Source of the DNA: Rubrobacter sp.
GTDB taxonomy: Bacteria; Actinomycetota; Rubrobacteria; Rubrobacterales; Rubrobacteraceae
Direction of reading: 5' to 3'
Length of the DNA: 6,843 nucleotides
NCBI GenBank assembly: GCA_013815485.1
Contig: JACDGB010000093.1
Span: 1 to 6,843 of the forward strand
In this document: in pieces, positions 1 to 5,659 of the stretch
How the letters are laid out: every line of letters starts with the position of its first letter
Position numbering within the stretch: position 1 is the stretch's first letter
Made by a program: the position numbers and the translations under genes
Notes under the pieces: generated by a model
Told to the model about the DNA's origin: nothing
The model's input: the letters and a program-made list of their open reading frames with translations, nothing else
Database searches by the model: none

Positions 1-2
1 TC

Positions 3-302
3 TACTCCGTGTTCGGGATGGGGGCGGCGGTCGAGAACATCTGGCTGACGACGGCGGAGATCGGCATGGGCATCCAGTTCGTCTCGACGCCGATGGAGAT
101 CCCCGAGAACTGGCAGAGGATATGCAACCTCCTCGAAGTCCCGGAAGACCTGGAATTGATGGCGGTTTACCGGCTCGGGTACGTGCCAGAGGGACAGCGT
201 CGCCCGACCATTGACTGGTCGAGTCGGCAGCGCAAACGCCTCTCGCAGTACGTGTTCCGCAACGCCTGCTCCACCCCGGAACGGGACCCGGAGGACCGTT
301 GA
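3..302 (+). CDS. Nitroreductase-family flavoprotein, C-terminal end (partial)
   Basis: The reading frame is open through the left edge, so only about the last 99 residues are present; the GTG at 9 is internal rather than a true start. The segment [19 protein letters not shown] is typical of the conserved helix of FMN-dependent nitroreductases (G-A-A-x-x-N-hydrophobic-T-A). The later part, with [12 protein letters not shown] followed by [13 protein letters not shown], matches the end of the fold, where the family normally has a G-Y-P type strand and a short basic tail. Family members use FMN and NAD(P)H to reduce nitro groups, quinones or related conjugated substrates; the substrate here cannot be read. 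Its stop TGA (300-302) overlaps the ATG of the polyketide synthase by one base, so the two are probably translationally coupled and may work in one pathway. The family call is fairly secure; a role in the polyketide pathway is inferred. Confidence 0.8.
   Translation, partial: YSVFGMGAAVENIWLTTAEIGMGIQFVSTPMEIPENWQRICNLLEVPEDLELMAVYRLGYVPEGQRRPTIDWSSRQRKRLSQYVFRNACSTPERDPEDR
290..294 (+). promoter_or_regulatory. Ribosome binding site for the type III PKS
   Basis: GGAGG sits 7 bases before the ATG at 302, inside the end of the nitroreductase gene. A TTG at 299 is also in frame but would leave only 4 bases of spacing, so this site favours the ATG at 302 and the TGATG stop-start overlap. Confidence 0.7.
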
Positions 303-1351
303 TGAACCCGAGGGTCCTCTCCGTGGCGACCGCTCTGCCGCCGTATCGAATCGGGCAGGAAGATGTCAAGGAGTTCGCGCGGGGCATGTTCTCAGATGCT
401 TTCCCTGACCTGGACCGGCTCACCCCGATCTTCGACAACGTACACGTCGAGAGCCGATATTTCTGCGTCCCGCTGGAGTGGTTTTCGGAGGATCATACTT
501 TCCCTGAGAAGAACGGCCTATATATCGAGCACGCGCTGAACCTTTCGGAGAAGGCGGCGCGGCGGGCGATGGACCGGGCGGGTGCCGATCCGGGGGACGT
601 GGGCGCGATCTTCTTCGTCTCGACTACCGGGCTCGCTACGCCGTCGCTGGACTCGAAGCTCATCTTCCGCCTCGGACTCTCGGAGCACACGCGCCGCGTC
701 CCCATCTGGGGCCTCGGTTGCGCGGCTGGGGCGGCTGGTCTTGCCCGCGCCTCGGAGTATGCGAGGCTGTATCCGGATCAAACCGTGCTGCTCGTAGGCG
801 TGGAACTATCCGGCCTTACCTTCCAGCGTGGTGACCGCTCCAAGAGCAACCTCGTCTCCACCAGCCTCTTCGCCGATGGCGCCGCCGCCGTGCTGCTCGG
901 CCAGACCGCTGAAAGCGGCCCTGAGATTCTCGGCAGCCACAGCACGACCTGGCCCGATACCGAGGATGTGATGGGGTGGGAGATCGTGGAGACCGGCCTC
1001 AAAGTGCAGCTCTCGAAGTCCGTTCCGGCGATCGTGCGCGAACGGCTGCGCGACGACCTCATAATGGCCTGCGATTCTCTGGGACTCGACTTCGAGGAGC
1101 TTCGTCACTTCGTGTTGCATCCAGGCGGAGCGAAGGTTCTCGATGCCTTCGAGGACGTGCTCGGCCTGGAGCGCGGGGGCCTCACGTTCTCCCGCGGCGT
1201 GCTGCGCGACTATGGAAATATGTCCAGCGTCACGGCGCTCTTTATCCTGGAGCGTTTCCTGGAGAGCGCGGAATTCGCGCCCGGTGACCTCGGTGTTCTT
1301 TCAGCGATGGGGCCTGGCTTCTCGGCGGAGCATGTGTTGTTCAGGTGTTAG
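302..1351 (+). CDS. Type III polyketide synthase (chalcone/stilbene synthase family)
   Basis: A 349-residue homodimeric-type condensing enzyme, which is the usual length for bacterial type III PKSs. It should extend an acyl-CoA starter with malonyl-CoA units and cyclise the product to a pyrone or resorcinol. The thiolase-fold catalytic triad is visible: Cys140 in GLGCAAGAAGL, His273 in VLHPGGAKVL and Asn306 in RDYGNMSSVT. The C-terminal GPGF loop (337-340) is also present. The lack of a signal peptide or membrane segment fits a cytosolic enzyme. The following gene is an ICMT-like membrane methyltransferase, the arrangement of B. subtilis bpsA-bpsB, where the PKS uses long-chain fatty acyl-CoA to make alkylpyrones. 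A fatty-acyl starter is therefore inferred here but cannot be proved from sequence. FabH-like KASIII enzymes share the triad, but the GLGCAAGAAGL context and the C-terminal GPGF support type III PKS. It is coupled to the upstream nitroreductase by a one-base overlap. Confidence 0.92.
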   Translation: MNPRVLSVATALPPYRIGQEDVKEFARGMFSDAFPDLDRLTPIFDNVHVESRYFCVPLEWFSEDHTFPEKNGLYIEHALNLSEKAARRAMDRAGADPGDVGAIFFVSTTGLATPSLDSKLIFRLGLSEHTRRVPIWGLGCAAGAAGLARASEYARLYPDQTVLLVGVELSGLTFQRGDRSKSNLVSTSLFADGAAAVLLGQTAESGPEILGSHSTTWPDTEDVMGWEIVETGLKVQLSKSVPAIVRERLRDDLIMACDSLGLDFEELRHFVLHPGGAKVLDAFEDVLGLERGGLTFSRGVLRDYGNMSSVTALFILERFLESAEFAPGDLGVLSAMGPGFSAEHVLFRC

Positions 1352-1385
1352 ATTTCAGAGTTTGCTCTCGTAACGCCGGGAGCTT

Positions 1386-1904
1386 TTGCTGAACGCTATT
1401 CTTCTCGTCTCGGCTGTCGTCCTCGTTGGCGTTCAGCGGCTCTTCGAGCTTCGCTATTCCCGCCGGAACGAGCGTCGGCTGCGCGCGAAAGGCGCGGTTG
1501 AGCGTGGCGCGGGACATTATCCTTTCATGGTCGGGATTCATGCTCTATGGCTGATCTCGACGCTCGTGGAAGGGTTGTTGCGTGGCCCGGTTTTTCCTTT
1601 CTGGTGGCCGGTTCCGCTGATCCTGTTTCTGATCGTCCAGCCGTTGCGATACTGGGCGATCTTCTCTTTGGGCGAGAACTGGAACGTGAGGATACTGGTT
1701 GTTCCCGAAAGGAAGCTCGTTTGGCGCGGCCCGTACAGATACTTCCCGCACCCGAACTACGTGGTTGTCGCGGTGGAGGTGCTTGCATTGCCGTTGATCT
1801 TCGGCGCATGGGTCACGGCTCTCGTCTTCACGGTGCTGAATGCTGCGTTCCTTTCCGTGCGAATCAGCGAAGAAGAGCGGGCACTGGAAGAACTGGCAGG
1901 CTAG
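1386..1904 (+). CDS. ICMT-family membrane methyltransferase (BpsB/YpbQ-like)
   Basis: A 172-residue hydrophobic protein with about four membrane segments (near residues 3-18, 46-64, 74-94 and 126-153). The ICMT/PEMT-type signature lies at 115-125 (GPYRYFPHPNY). It is followed by an acidic residue in the next helix (Glu131) and the C-terminal RISEEERALEE stretch, both typical of the S-adenosylmethionine-binding part of the family. The more common R-H-P triplet is P-H-P here. Bacteria do not usually carry prenylated CaaX proteins, so the substrate is probably the product of the adjacent type III PKS; in B. subtilis BpsB methylates the alkylpyrones made by BpsA. The start is uncertain: TTG at 1386 lies only 3 bases after GGGAG (1378-1382), and the in-frame CTG at 1389 would be better spaced (6 bases). 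It lies 34 bases after the PKS with no terminator between them, so the two are probably cotranscribed. Confidence 0.85.
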   Translation: MLNAILLVSAVVLVGVQRLFELRYSRRNERRLRAKGAVERGAGHYPFMVGIHALWLISTLVEGLLRGPVFPFWWPVPLILFLIVQPLRYWAIFSLGENWNVRILVVPERKLVWRGPYRYFPHPNYVVVAVEVLALPLIFGAWVTALVFTVLNAAFLSVRISEEERALEELAG

Positions 1905-1964
1905 TATAAGCTGCGTGGCAAGAGGCTGATGCCTGTCACCTGAAACCTATAACCGGGAGACATC

Positions 1965-3254
1965 TTGCTAGATCTGAAATACATCCGCGAGAACGCCGAA
2001 GCCGTTCAGAAGAACTGCGAGAACCGGGGTGTCGAGGCCGACGTGAGTCTCGTCGTGGAACTGGCGGATCGGCGCTCGGCCCTCATTCAGGAGTTGAATG
2101 ATCTCCGTCAGGAGCAAAATCGGATGGCGAAGAGCATCGGCCAGGAGCGTGACACGGAGGCCCGGCAGAGACTTATCGAGGGTTCGCGGGGGATGAAGGA
2201 TCGCATCCCGGAGTTGGAGGCGGAGCTTCGGCAGACAGAGGATCGGCTGCGCGACGAGCAACTGAAGATCCCCAACGTCACCCACCCGGACTCGCCCATC
2301 GGCAAGGACGACACCGAGAACGTCGAGATCCGTCGATGGGGCGATATCCCGTCTTTCGACTTCGAGCCGAAGGACCACGTCGAGCTTGGCGAGAAACTTG
2401 GAATAATAGATTTCGACGCGGGCGCGAAGGTGACGGGGAGCAAGTTCTATTTCCTGCGCGGCGACGCGGTGCTTTTGGAGATGGCTCTCACGCGCTACGT
2501 GCTCGATGTCATCATGGAGCGTGGCTACGAGCCGACCATCACGCCGGACCTGGCGCGGGACGAGGCGCTGGTGGGGACGGGCTTCATCCCGAGGGGGCCG
2601 GAGACCCAGATCTACTCTGTCGCGGACTCGGACCTATCTTTGATCGCAACCGCCGAGATCACACTGGCCGGACAATTGGCGGATGAGATCTTGGACGCGG
2701 ACCAATTGCCGCTGCGATACGCTGGCATCTCGCACTGCTTCCGAACCGAGGCTGGCTCTCACGGACGCGCCAGCCGCGGGCTGTACCGGGTCCACCAGTT
2801 CACGAAAGTCGAGATGTTCGCCTTCACGACTCCGGAGCAATCGGAGGGGATCCACGCCGAGATGGTCGAAATAGAGGAGCGCATCTTTCAGGGCCTCGGC
2901 CTGCCGTACCGCGTAGTAGACATCTGCACCGGCGACCTCGGCGGCGCGGCCTACCGCAAGTACGACCTGGAAGCCTGGATGCCAGGCCGGGGCCAGAACG
3001 GCGAGTTCGGCGAGGTCACCAGCACCTCGAACACCACCGACTACCAGGCGAGGCGTCTGAAGATACGCTACCGTCCCGAAGGCGGACGCCCGCAACTCCT
3101 CCACACCCTCAACGGCACGGCACTCGCCATGAGCCGCGCCCTTATAGCCTTGATCGAGGTCTACCAACAAGAGGATGGCTCCGTGAAAGTCCCGGATGCG
3201 CTGGTATCGTATCTCGGCAAGGAGAGACTGGAACCCGCCGGGACCAGGGGGTAA
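1965..3254 (+). CDS. serS: Seryl-tRNA synthetase
   Basis: A 429-residue class II synthetase of normal bacterial length that charges tRNA-Ser in the cytosol. Residues about 27-105 form the charged helical region corresponding to the tRNA-binding coiled-coil arm. The catalytic domain shows the TAE serine-binding motif at 229-231, motif 2 beginning FRTEAGSHGRASRG (259-272, with Arg260 and the downstream RVHQFTKVEMF) and motif 3 NGTALAMSRALIALIE (383-398, with Arg391). The usual G-R-D-T-R-G of the motif 2 loop reads G-R-A-S-R-G, a mild divergence. The start is TTG, 5 bases after GGGAG (1955-1959), and the product begins MLDLKYIREN, like other SerRS. The 60 bases upstream are too short for a T-box leader. 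It is followed closely by a small reading frame and then the toxin-antitoxin pair. Confidence 0.97.
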   Translation: MLDLKYIRENAEAVQKNCENRGVEADVSLVVELADRRSALIQELNDLRQEQNRMAKSIGQERDTEARQRLIEGSRGMKDRIPELEAELRQTEDRLRDEQLKIPNVTHPDSPIGKDDTENVEIRRWGDIPSFDFEPKDHVELGEKLGIIDFDAGAKVTGSKFYFLRGDAVLLEMALTRYVLDVIMERGYEPTITPDLARDEALVGTGFIPRGPETQIYSVADSDLSLIATAEITLAGQLADEILDADQLPLRYAGISHCFRTEAGSHGRASRGLYRVHQFTKVEMFAFTTPEQSEGIHAEMVEIEERIFQGLGLPYRVVDICTGDLGGAAYRKYDLEAWMPGRGQNGEFGEVTSTSNTTDYQARRLKIRYRPEGGRPQLLHTLNGTALAMSRALIALIEVYQQEDGSVKVPDALVSYLGKERLEPAGTRG

Positions 3255-3258
3255 CTCG

Positions 3259-3378
3259 ATGAGCACTGACAAGGCTCGCGTGCGGCACCAGAGTTTCGTT
3301 GACCCGGAGGAGCAACGCCCGTACATCGAGCGGCTGCAAAGCCATCTCGACTCCGTGGCAGAGCCCGTGACCCGATAA
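3259..3378 (+). CDS. Possible 39-residue small protein behind serS
   Basis: An ATG 4 bases after the serS stop, preceded by AGGGGG (about 3246-3251) with 7 bases of spacing, opens a 39-residue frame. The product is hydrophilic and charged (MSTDKARVRHQSFVDPEEQR at its start, then PYIERLQSHLDSV), with no membrane segment or cysteine. About three quarters of its third codon positions are G or C by eye count, in line with the neighbouring genes, and its position and ribosome binding site look genuine. I do not recognise a family. The middle (residues about 17-33) could form an amphipathic helix. It could be a real small gene cotranscribed with serS, or a chance frame in high-GC DNA. Confidence 0.45.
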   Translation: MSTDKARVRHQSFVDPEEQRPYIERLQSHLDSVAEPVTR

Positions 3379-3400
3379 GGGGTTAGTCCACCGCTTAGTC

Positions 3401-3406
3401 TATAAT
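3401..3406 (+). promoter_or_regulatory. Candidate promoter -10 box for the toxin-antitoxin operon
   Basis: TATAAT here is a perfect -10 consensus in otherwise GC-rich DNA, 32 bases before the antitoxin start codon, giving a leader of about 25 bases. There is no good -35 hexamer at 16-18 bases. The repeat TTAGTC occurs twice just upstream (3383-3388 and 3395-3400), in a position suited to binding an autorepressor or an activator. Confidence 0.5.
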
Positions 3407-3438
3407 AACTCCACGAGACGCGGGGATCGGAGCAGGTT

Positions 3439-3672
3439 TTGACGAAGACGGTCAACATCCACGAGGCGAAGACGCATCTATCGCGGTTATTGGAGCAGGT
3501 ACGGTTGGGGGAGGAGGTCATTATCGCAAAGGCTGGCAAGCCGGTGGCGCGGTTGGTCGCCTTCTCCGAGAAGCCCAAGAGGCGCGTGCCGGGGAGTGCT
3601 CGCGGGCAGATATGGATAGCGGAGGACTTCGACGCTCCATTGCCGCCAGAGTTGCAGAAGTTCTTCGAGTAG
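3439..3672 (+). CDS. Type II antitoxin, Phd/YefM family (VapB partner)
   Basis: A 77-residue antitoxin. The N-terminal half has the Phd/YefM DNA-binding pattern: VNIHEAKTHLSRLLEQV (5-21), then GEEVIIAKAGKPVARLV (24-40). The C-terminal part, with QIWIAEDFDAPLPPELQKFFE at 57-77, is the segment that in this family wraps and neutralises the PIN toxin. The family usually represses its own promoter, alone or in complex with the toxin. The start is TTG, 6 bases after GGAG (3429-3432), and gives the expected MTKTVNIHEAK beginning. The stop TAG overlaps the GTG of the toxin by one base, so toxin synthesis is probably coupled to antitoxin translation. A TATAAT box lies just upstream. The family call is strong; naming it vapB or phd would go beyond the sequence. 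Confidence 0.93.
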   Translation: MTKTVNIHEAKTHLSRLLEQVRLGEEVIIAKAGKPVARLVAFSEKPKRRVPGSARGQIWIAEDFDAPLPPELQKFFE

Positions 3673-4058
3673 TGCGGGTACTGCTCGATACTCACACATT
3701 TCTGTGGTGGATCTCGGAGAGTTCAAAGCTATCGGAGACCGCTCGGGAGGTCATCACCGATGAGCGCAACGAAGTGTTCTTCAGCGTGGTTAGTGGATGG
3801 GAGATCGTCATAAAAGCCGGCATGAGGAAGCTGGAGCTGCCCGATGAGCCAGATAAGTTCGTGACCGAGCAGCTATCCCGGAACGATGTAGAAGTCCTGC
3901 CGATACACTTGAGGCACGTCTTTCACGTCCACGCCTTGCCGGACCATCATCGGGACCCCTTTGATCGCCTACTCGTGGCTCAGGCCAATGTCGAAGGCCT
4001 GCCGCTGGTCAGCGCGGACCCGGAGATCTCACGTTATCCGGTCGAAACCGTCTGGTAG
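3672..4058 (+). CDS. Type II toxin, VapC-like PIN-domain ribonuclease
   Basis: A 128-residue PIN-domain protein of normal VapC length. The acidic Mg2+-binding residues are in place: Asp6 in LLDTHTFLWW, Glu44 in SGWEIVIK, Asp95 and Asp98 in HHRDPFDRLLVAQA, and Asp116 in LVSADPEI. It therefore looks catalytically intact. Characterised VapC toxins cut specific RNAs, often tRNAs or the rRNA sarcin-ricin loop; the target here is unknown. I chose the GTG at 3672 because it overlaps the antitoxin stop (TAGTG) and places LLDTH at residues 4-8 as in relatives; upstream in-frame starts would add unrelated residues from inside the antitoxin gene. No strong ribosome binding site precedes it, consistent with translational coupling. 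By eye its third codon positions are somewhat less G/C-rich (about 70%) than those of the antitoxin (about 80%), a weak hint of horizontal origin. Confidence 0.93.
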   Translation: MRVLLDTHTFLWWISESSKLSETAREVITDERNEVFFSVVSGWEIVIKAGMRKLELPDEPDKFVTEQLSRNDVEVLPIHLRHVFHVHALPDHHRDPFDRLLVAQANVEGLPLVSADPEISRYPVETVW

Positions 4059-4104
4059 AGCGGTGCTATAGTCGCGGGCCGCTATACTTGATCGGGTAGA
4101 GGAA
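4059..4104 (+). promoter_or_regulatory. Short region between toxin and proS with possible -10 boxes
   Basis: This gap contains the direct repeat GCTATA twice (4066-4071 and 4081-4086), which creates two -10-like hexamers, TATAGT (4067-4072) and TATACT (4083-4088). Neither has a convincing -35 at the proper distance, although TCGAAA at 4042-4047 lies 19 bases before the first. AGCGG (4059-4063) can pair with CCGCT (4079-4083), but no T-run follows, so it is not an intrinsic terminator. A proS promoter here is plausible, not shown. Confidence 0.3.
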
Positions 4105-4114
4105 TTGCATTATG

Positions 4115-4121
4115 AGAGGAG
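4115..4121 (+). promoter_or_regulatory. Ribosome binding site that sets the proS start
   Basis: AGAGGAG lies 7 bases before the ATG at 4129. The alternative in-frame TTG at 4105 has its nearest purine-rich site only 1 base away, so the ATG is preferred. Confidence 0.7.
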
Positions 4122-4128
4122 CGTCCGC

Positions 4129-5559
4129 ATGACCGAGGCGGTCGAGAAGCTTACAAAGAAGAGCGAGGACTCGAGTAAGTGGTACTTGCAGCTTGTCAGA
4201 ATGGCGAAGCTTGCGGATTACGGGCCGGTGCGGGGGACGTTTGCCATCCGGCCTTACGGGTTTGCGATCTGGGAGCGCATCCAACGCGACCTCGATGACC
4301 GCTTCAAGGCGACCGGCCACGTCAACGCATACTTCCCTCTGTTCATACCCGAGAGCTATCTGAAGAAGGAGGCGGAGCATGTCGAGGGCTTCGACCCCGA
4401 AGTCGCTTGGGTCACGACGGCGGGAAGAGAGGAGCTGGAGGAGCGCATCGCGGTACGCCCGACATCGGAGACGATCATCTGCGAGTTTTACCGGCGTTGG
4501 ATCCATAGCTACCGTGACCTCCCGGTGCTCGTCAACCAGTGGTCGAACTTCGTCCGCTGGGAGAAGGTCACCCGACCCTTCCTGCGCACAACGGAGGTCC
4601 TCTGGCAGGAGGGTCATACCGTCCACGCCACCGCCGAGGAAGCCCGCGAGGAAACGCTTCGGATGCTGGGCGTCTACCGCGACTGTTTCGCCGAGACTCT
4701 CTCCATCCCCGTCCTGACCGGCCAGAAAAGCCCCTCCGAAAGGTTCGCCGGGGCCGTCGAGACCTTCACTTGCGAGGCTCTGATGGGCGACGGTCGCGCC
4801 CTCCAATCTGCTACGAGCCACGACCTCGGCCAGAACTTCTCCAAAGCCTTTGACATTACTTTCCTCGACGAGAATCAGGACCGGGTGCATCCCTTCCAGA
4901 CCTCGTGGGGTTTCTCGACCCGCGCCGTTGGCGCGCTCATCCTCGTTCACGGTGACGACCGGGGATTGAAGATACCGCCGAAGCTCGCTCCAGTGGAGGC
5001 GGTGATCGTGCCGATCTGGCGCGGCAAGAACAAGTCCGAAGTCCGCACCGAAGCCCAGAAACTATATACGGAACTCAAGGCCGCTGGACTCCGGGCCGAG
5101 TTGGATCTTGACGAGGAGCATTCGCCTGGCTGGAAGTTCAACGAGCATGAGCTTCGGGGCGTCCCGGTGCGCGTGGAGATCGGCCCGAAAGACATCGAGA
5201 AGAGTCAGGCGGTCCTCGTGCGCCGGGACACCGGGGAGAAGGAATTCGTCGGGCGCGGGGGCTTGCCGGAGAGGCTAACGGTCCTGCTCGGCGAGATACA
5301 GGACAACATGATGCGACAGGCGACGGAGTTTCGGGACGCCAACACCCGGCACGCCGGAAGCTACGATGAGTTCAAGGAGATCATCGCCGAGAAGCGAGGT
5401 TTCGTGGTGGCTCCGTGGGATGGGACGCTGGAGACGGAGCAGAAGATCAAAGAGGACACGAAGGCCACCATCCGCCTGCTGCCCTTCGAGCGCGAGGATG
5501 GAACGGACCTCATCTCCGGCAAGCCGGGCAAAACCGCCATCTTCGCCCGCGCCTACTGA
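4129..5559 (+). CDS. proS: Prolyl-tRNA synthetase, short archaeal/eukaryal type
   Basis: A 476-residue class II synthetase that charges tRNA-Pro. It is of the short type without the editing insertion of E. coli-like ProRS, and it ends in Tyr as that type does. Visible motifs are RPTSE (110-114), motif 2 across FVRWEKVTRP and FLRTTEVLWQEGHT (141-164, Arg143 and Arg153), and motif 3 GFSTRAVGALILVHGDDRG (261-279, Arg265). An anticodon-binding domain follows (about 288-390), then the C-terminal domain. In the C-terminal domain of zinc-binding relatives four cysteines hold the metal; here the matching positions are Asp431, Thr436, Asp460 and Ser463, so zinc binding is lost although the fold and the terminal FARAY appear kept. 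The ATG at 4129 is supported by its ribosome binding site and gives the start MTEAVEKLTKKSED. The gene may have its own promoter or read through from the toxin-antitoxin pair. Confidence 0.97.
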   Translation: MTEAVEKLTKKSEDSSKWYLQLVRMAKLADYGPVRGTFAIRPYGFAIWERIQRDLDDRFKATGHVNAYFPLFIPESYLKKEAEHVEGFDPEVAWVTTAGREELEERIAVRPTSETIICEFYRRWIHSYRDLPVLVNQWSNFVRWEKVTRPFLRTTEVLWQEGHTVHATAEEAREETLRMLGVYRDCFAETLSIPVLTGQKSPSERFAGAVETFTCEALMGDGRALQSATSHDLGQNFSKAFDITFLDENQDRVHPFQTSWGFSTRAVGALILVHGDDRGLKIPPKLAPVEAVIVPIWRGKNKSEVRTEAQKLYTELKAAGLRAELDLDEEHSPGWKFNEHELRGVPVRVEIGPKDIEKSQAVLVRRDTGEKEFVGRGGLPERLTVLLGEIQDNMMRQATEFRDANTRHAGSYDEFKEIIAEKRGFVVAPWDGTLETEQKIKEDTKATIRLLPFEREDGTDLISGKPGKTAIFARAY

Positions 5560-5581
5560 AGAGTGAGGCTTCGTCCGGCGT

Positions 5582-5610
5582 TTGACTGCGGACCAGAGAC
5601 CGTGTAACAT
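5582..5610 (+). promoter_or_regulatory. Sigma-A-type promoter for the secreted protein gene
   Basis: TTGACT (5582-5587, five of six to TTGACA) and TAACAT (5605-5610, four of six to TATAAT) are separated by exactly 17 bases. Transcription would start near 5617, giving a leader of about 43 bases before the GTG at 5660. An inverted repeat, TTCGC (5611-5615) and GCGAA (5625-5629), spans the likely start site and could be an operator or a small leader hairpin. Confidence 0.6.
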
Positions 5611-5645
5611 TTCGCACGCAACGAGCGAATTTTCAAAGCGCGGCC

Positions 5646-5654
5646 AGGAGGGGG
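5646..5654 (+). promoter_or_regulatory. Strong ribosome binding site setting the GTG at 5660
   Basis: AGGAGGGGG, with GGAGG 8 bases before GTG 5660, is the strongest ribosome binding site in the window. An upstream in-frame TTG at 5582 is part of the -35 box and cannot be translated from that promoter, so the GTG is preferred. Confidence 0.8.
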
Positions 5655-5659
5655 ACTCC

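Noticed and set aside
1355..1367. AGAG-CTCT hairpin between the PKS and methyltransferase genes
   Set aside because: A 4-base stem with no T-run; too weak to call a terminator.
1905..1910. TATAAG as a -10 box for serS
   Set aside because: No acceptable -35 at 16-18 bases (CACTGG at 17), so it is only weakly supported.
1923..1934. AGGC-TGAT-GCCT hairpin before serS as a terminator or T-box part
   Set aside because: Only 4 base pairs with no T-run, and the 60-base gap is too short for a T-box leader.
3612..3671. Upstream extension of the toxin to an ATG at 3612
   Set aside because: It would add 20 unrelated residues encoded inside the antitoxin gene; the GTG at 3672 gives the family N-terminus and a stop-start overlap.
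2634..3695. Long open frame on the - strand (353 codons) across the end of serS and the antitoxin
   Set aside because: It is the mirror of strongly coding + strand genes with G/C-rich third positions. Its product has no recognisable motif and crosses several real genes.
4105..4128. TTG start for proS at 4105
   Set aside because: The nearest purine-rich site is 1 base away; the ATG at 4129 has AGAGGAG at 7 bases.
4066..4950. Open frame on the - strand (294 codons) opposite proS
   Set aside because: It is antisense to a clear synthetase, and its composition is that of a shadow frame.
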